The position numbers and the translations under genes were made by a program. From positions 1 through 7,282 of the forward strand of contig JAFAEC010000085.1 of the NCBI GenBank assembly GCA_023424215.1: a stretch of DNA of 7,282 nt, given 5' to 3'. This stretch comes from Pseudomonadota bacterium (GTDB lineage: Bacteria > Pseudomonadota > Alphaproteobacteria > Caulobacterales > Caulobacteraceae). Positions 5,733 to 7,282 of the stretch are shown in pieces (positions within the stretch are counted from its first letter, which is position 1; the number at the start of each line of letters is the position of its first letter). The notes below the pieces were generated by a model. It made no database searches. It was not told where the DNA came from and was given only the letters and a program-made list of their open reading frames with translations.

Positions 5733-6439
5733 GCCCCCGCCTCCCGGACGTGGCCGTGCTCGAGTCGCAGCACCGAGGCGCCGGCGCGCCGGGCGAGGGC
5801 CTCGTCGTGCGTCGCGATCAGCACCGTGGCTCCCAGCCGGTTCAGGGACTGGAACAGCTTCAGCAGGCGCGCGGCCATGTCCGCGTCGACGTTGCCGGTC
5901 GGCTCGTCGGCGACGATCAGTTCGGGTCCGGCGATGACCGCTCGGGCGATGGCCAGCCGCTGCTTCTCGCCGCCGGACAGGGCGGGCGGGCAGGTGTTCG
6001 CCCGGTCGCCCAGACCGACCCAGTCCAGCATCTCGCCGACGTCGGCGGCGTAGCTCTCGGGGCGCGCCCCGGCCAGCCGCAGGGGCAGGGCGACGTTGTC
6101 GAAGGCGCTGAGGTGGTCGAGCAGGCGGAAGTCCTGGAACACCACCCCCATGCGCCGGCGGAAGGCGGGCAGGGTCCGGCGTGGCGCGGCCCCGGCCTCC
6201 TCGCCGAACAGACGCAGGGCGCCGCGGCTCGGCCGGGCGGTCAGGGTCAGCAGTTTCAGCAGGGTCGACTTGCCTGCCCCGGACGGGCCGGTAAGGAAGT
6301 GGAAAGAGCCCTTCGGCAGAGTGAGGTTAACGTCCCGCAGCACCTCGGGCCCGTCGCCATAGCCGAAGCCCACGCCGTCGAGGCGGACGGTTTCGGGCGA
6401 GGCGGCGGCGTCGGCGGCGCGGCGGGGCTGGACGGGCAT
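5729..6439 (-). CDS. Cell division ATP-binding protein FtsE
   Basis: This 236-residue cytoplasmic ABC ATPase pairs with FtsX. The motifs are complete: Walker A GPSGAGKST (51-59), Q-loop FQDFRLLDHLSAFDNVALPL around Q102, signature LSGGEKQ (154-160), Walker B LIVADEP (174-180), D-loop region TGNVD (181-185) and switch histidine in ATHDEAL (H211). The phrase around the Q-loop with DHLSAFDNVALPL is characteristic of FtsE rather than LolD or amino-acid transporters. I chose the ATG at 6439, which leaves about 15 residues before the ABC fold. Upstream ATGs at 6508 and 6535 would lie opposite the zinc-ribbon codons of the divergent gene and are rejected. No clear Shine-Dalgarno precedes 6439, so the start is less certain than the gene. 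This is the first gene of a four-gene operon. Confidence 0.94.
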   Translation of the reverse strand: MPVQPRRAADAAASPETVRLDGVGFGYGDGPEVLRDVNLTLPKGSFHFLTGPSGAGKSTLLKLLTLTARPSRGALRLFGEEAGAAPRRTLPAFRRRMGVVFQDFRLLDHLSAFDNVALPLRLAGARPESYAADVGEMLDWVGLGDRANTCPPALSGGEKQRLAIARAVIAGPELIVADEPTGNVDADMAARLLKLFQSLNRLGATVLIATHDEALARRAGASVLRLEHGHVREAGA

Positions 6440-6506
6440 CGATTTCTGGGTTGCACGCGGCGGGCGCCGCGACGGGAGGGGGCGAAGAGCCTCGCAGTCA
6501 GCGCAC
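6440..6506. promoter_or_regulatory. Divergent intergenic region between ftsE and the MJ0042-type gene
   Basis: These 67 bp must contain the start signals of both the ftsE operon and the divergent zinc-ribbon gene. A small perfect stem is visible (CGCGGC, loop GGGC, GCCGCG, 6456-6471). I see no convincing -35/-10 pair. GGAGG at 6475-6479 is 27 nt before the + strand ATG, too far to be its ribosome site. Either gene may be leaderless, which is common in this group, or have a promoter inside the neighbour. Confidence 0.4.
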
Positions 6507-7258
6507 ATGATACTGACCTGCCCGTCCTGCGCCACCAGCTATTTCGCGCCCGACGACGCGATCGGCCCGCACGGCCGCACCGTCCGCTGCAAATCGTGCA
6601 AGCACACCTGGCGGGCCAGTCTCGACGAGCCGCTGGAGCTGTCCGCGACCGCCACCGGCCGCCCCCGGGAGCCGGCGCCCCGCGAGGAGCCGGTCCCCGA
6701 GTCGCTGGCCGAGACGCCCGCCCCCGAACTGCCGCGCGCCTTCCGGGCCCGCGCCGAGCAGCAGCGCCGGTTGCGTCGGGCGGCCGCCCACGGCGCCGTC
6801 TGGGCCGGCCTGGCCTCGGCCTTCGCCGTGCTTGTCGGAGCCGCCTGGCTGTTCCGGGTCGAGGTGGTGGAGATGGCGCCGCGCACCGCCGCCGCCTACG
6901 CGGCCGTGGGCCTGACCGTGAACCCGACCGGCCTCGACTTCGAGGCGGTCAGCGCCCGGCCCCTGCCCACCGACCCGGGCCGTATCCTCGTCTCCGGCGC
7001 CCTGCGCAATGTCCGCGAGGACGAACGCGTCGCCCCGCCGGTGCGGGTGGCGCTGCTGGACGCCCATGGAGCCGAGGTCGGCCACGCCGTGGTGCGTATC
7101 GACGCGGCCCCGGTGCTGCCCGGCAAGGTGCAGGGCTTCGCCGCCGTCATTCCGGACCCAGGCGCCCGCGCCCAGGGCATTGGCGTGGACTTCGCCCTCG
7201 ACGAGGCTCCCGCCGCGCCGCCCCCGCCCGCGACGACGTCCACGCGCCGGGCCCCGGC
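6507..7258 (+). CDS. MJ0042-type zinc-ribbon, single-pass membrane protein, 3'-truncated
   Basis: The frame is open from the ATG at 6507 to the contig end; about 250 codons are genuine. The N-terminus MILTCPSCATSYFAPDDAIG is a classic MJ0042 zinc-ribbon: C5xxC8 and C28xxC31, the second pair in RCKSCKHTW. Residues 37-90 are a Pro/Glu-rich linker ending in a basic stretch. Residues 97-116 (AVWAGLASAFAVLVGAAWLF) form one membrane span. After that comes an extracytoplasmic domain resembling the DUF3426-type C-terminus of alphaproteobacterial homologues (VNPTGLDFEAVSARPL, ILVSGALRNVRED, VALLDAHG). By the positive-inside pattern the zinc ribbon is cytoplasmic. Its role is unknown; the conserved position beside ftsE suggests an envelope or regulatory link, which is inference. 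No Shine-Dalgarno is seen. The last codons, from 7259, are read from adapter sequence and are not real. Confidence 0.88.
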
Positions 7259-7282
7259 CGGTCTGGTATACACATCTCCGAG
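7259..7282. other. Nextera transposase-adapter contamination
   Basis: Bases 7267-7282 (TATACACATCTCCGAG) are identical to the internal part of the Nextera adapter, spanning the 3' end of the Tn5 mosaic end and the first bases of the adjoining primer sequence. The preceding eight bases, CGGTCTGG, match the rest of the mosaic end CTGTCTCT at 5 of 8 positions, giving 21 of 24 overall. At the extreme end of a contig this is untrimmed library adapter, not a genomic transposon end. Confidence 0.93.

Noticed and set aside
6440..6535. Longer FtsE starting at the ATG at 6535 or 6508 (adding 32 or 23 residues)
   Set aside because: The extra residues are read antisense to the conserved zinc-ribbon codons of the divergent gene, look like no FtsE N-terminus, and would leave no intergenic space. 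The ATG at 6439 gives a normal family length.
6498..7273. Long minus-strand open frames opposite the zinc-ribbon gene
   Set aside because: They are GC-rich shadow frames full of Gly, Ala and Arg with no domain pattern. The + strand frame has clear cysteine motifs and a membrane segment.
7259..7282. Transposon end (Tn5-like mosaic end) in the genome
   Set aside because: The match continues past the mosaic end into Nextera primer sequence and lies exactly at the contig edge, so it is library adapter.

Overview
The window looks like one complete short contig from a GC-rich alphaproteobacterium. Family Caulobacteraceae (Brevundimonas, Caulobacter or Phenylobacterium type) is my inference from the very high GC content and the gene neighbourhood (ftsE-ftsX-YdcF/DUF218-acyltransferase, with a divergent MJ0042 zinc-ribbon gene). 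Both ends are sequencing artefacts. Bases 1-85 are an almost pure C run, as expected from dark-cycle poly-G on two-colour Illumina chemistry. The last 24 bases match the Nextera transposase adapter with three mismatches. The truncations of the first and last genes are therefore technical.

Left part, + strand (about 100-2863): the C-terminal two-thirds or more of a ligase-associated, Lhr-like DEXH-box DNA helicase, followed by the metallophosphoesterase PdeM. Both belong to the bacterial ligase-associated DNA-repair set; the ligase and exonuclease would lie off the left end. The junction between them has been split by a 152-bp palindromic repeat flanked by an 18-bp direct repeat (17/18 identical). 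The direct repeat contains the old ATGA stop/start overlap, so both copies keep it. The result is a 57-codon bridging ORF that overlaps the helicase stop on one side and the pdeM start on the other.

Middle (2864-3485): a small, less GC-rich ParD/ParE toxin-antitoxin island with its own AT-rich promoter region and an inverted repeat that could be an operator. The ParE toxin reading frame carries an in-frame TGA at codon 74. Twenty-nine further family-like codons follow in the same frame, so the toxin is either a recent nonsense pseudogene, a read-through product or a sequencing error. Its ancestral TAA stop overlaps the stop codon of the convergent acyltransferase gene.

Right part, - strand (6439 down to 3482): a tightly packed operon ftsE-ftsX-YdcF/ElyC-like-PlsC-like acyltransferase. 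Its gene junctions are a 4-bp ATGA overlap, a 9-bp gap and a 1-bp gap. FtsE/FtsX form the cell-division ABC system that controls septal peptidoglycan hydrolysis; the two downstream genes encode envelope-related membrane proteins. Divergent from ftsE and separated by 67 bp is a + strand gene for an MJ0042-type zinc-ribbon, single-pass membrane protein that runs into the adapter at the contig end.
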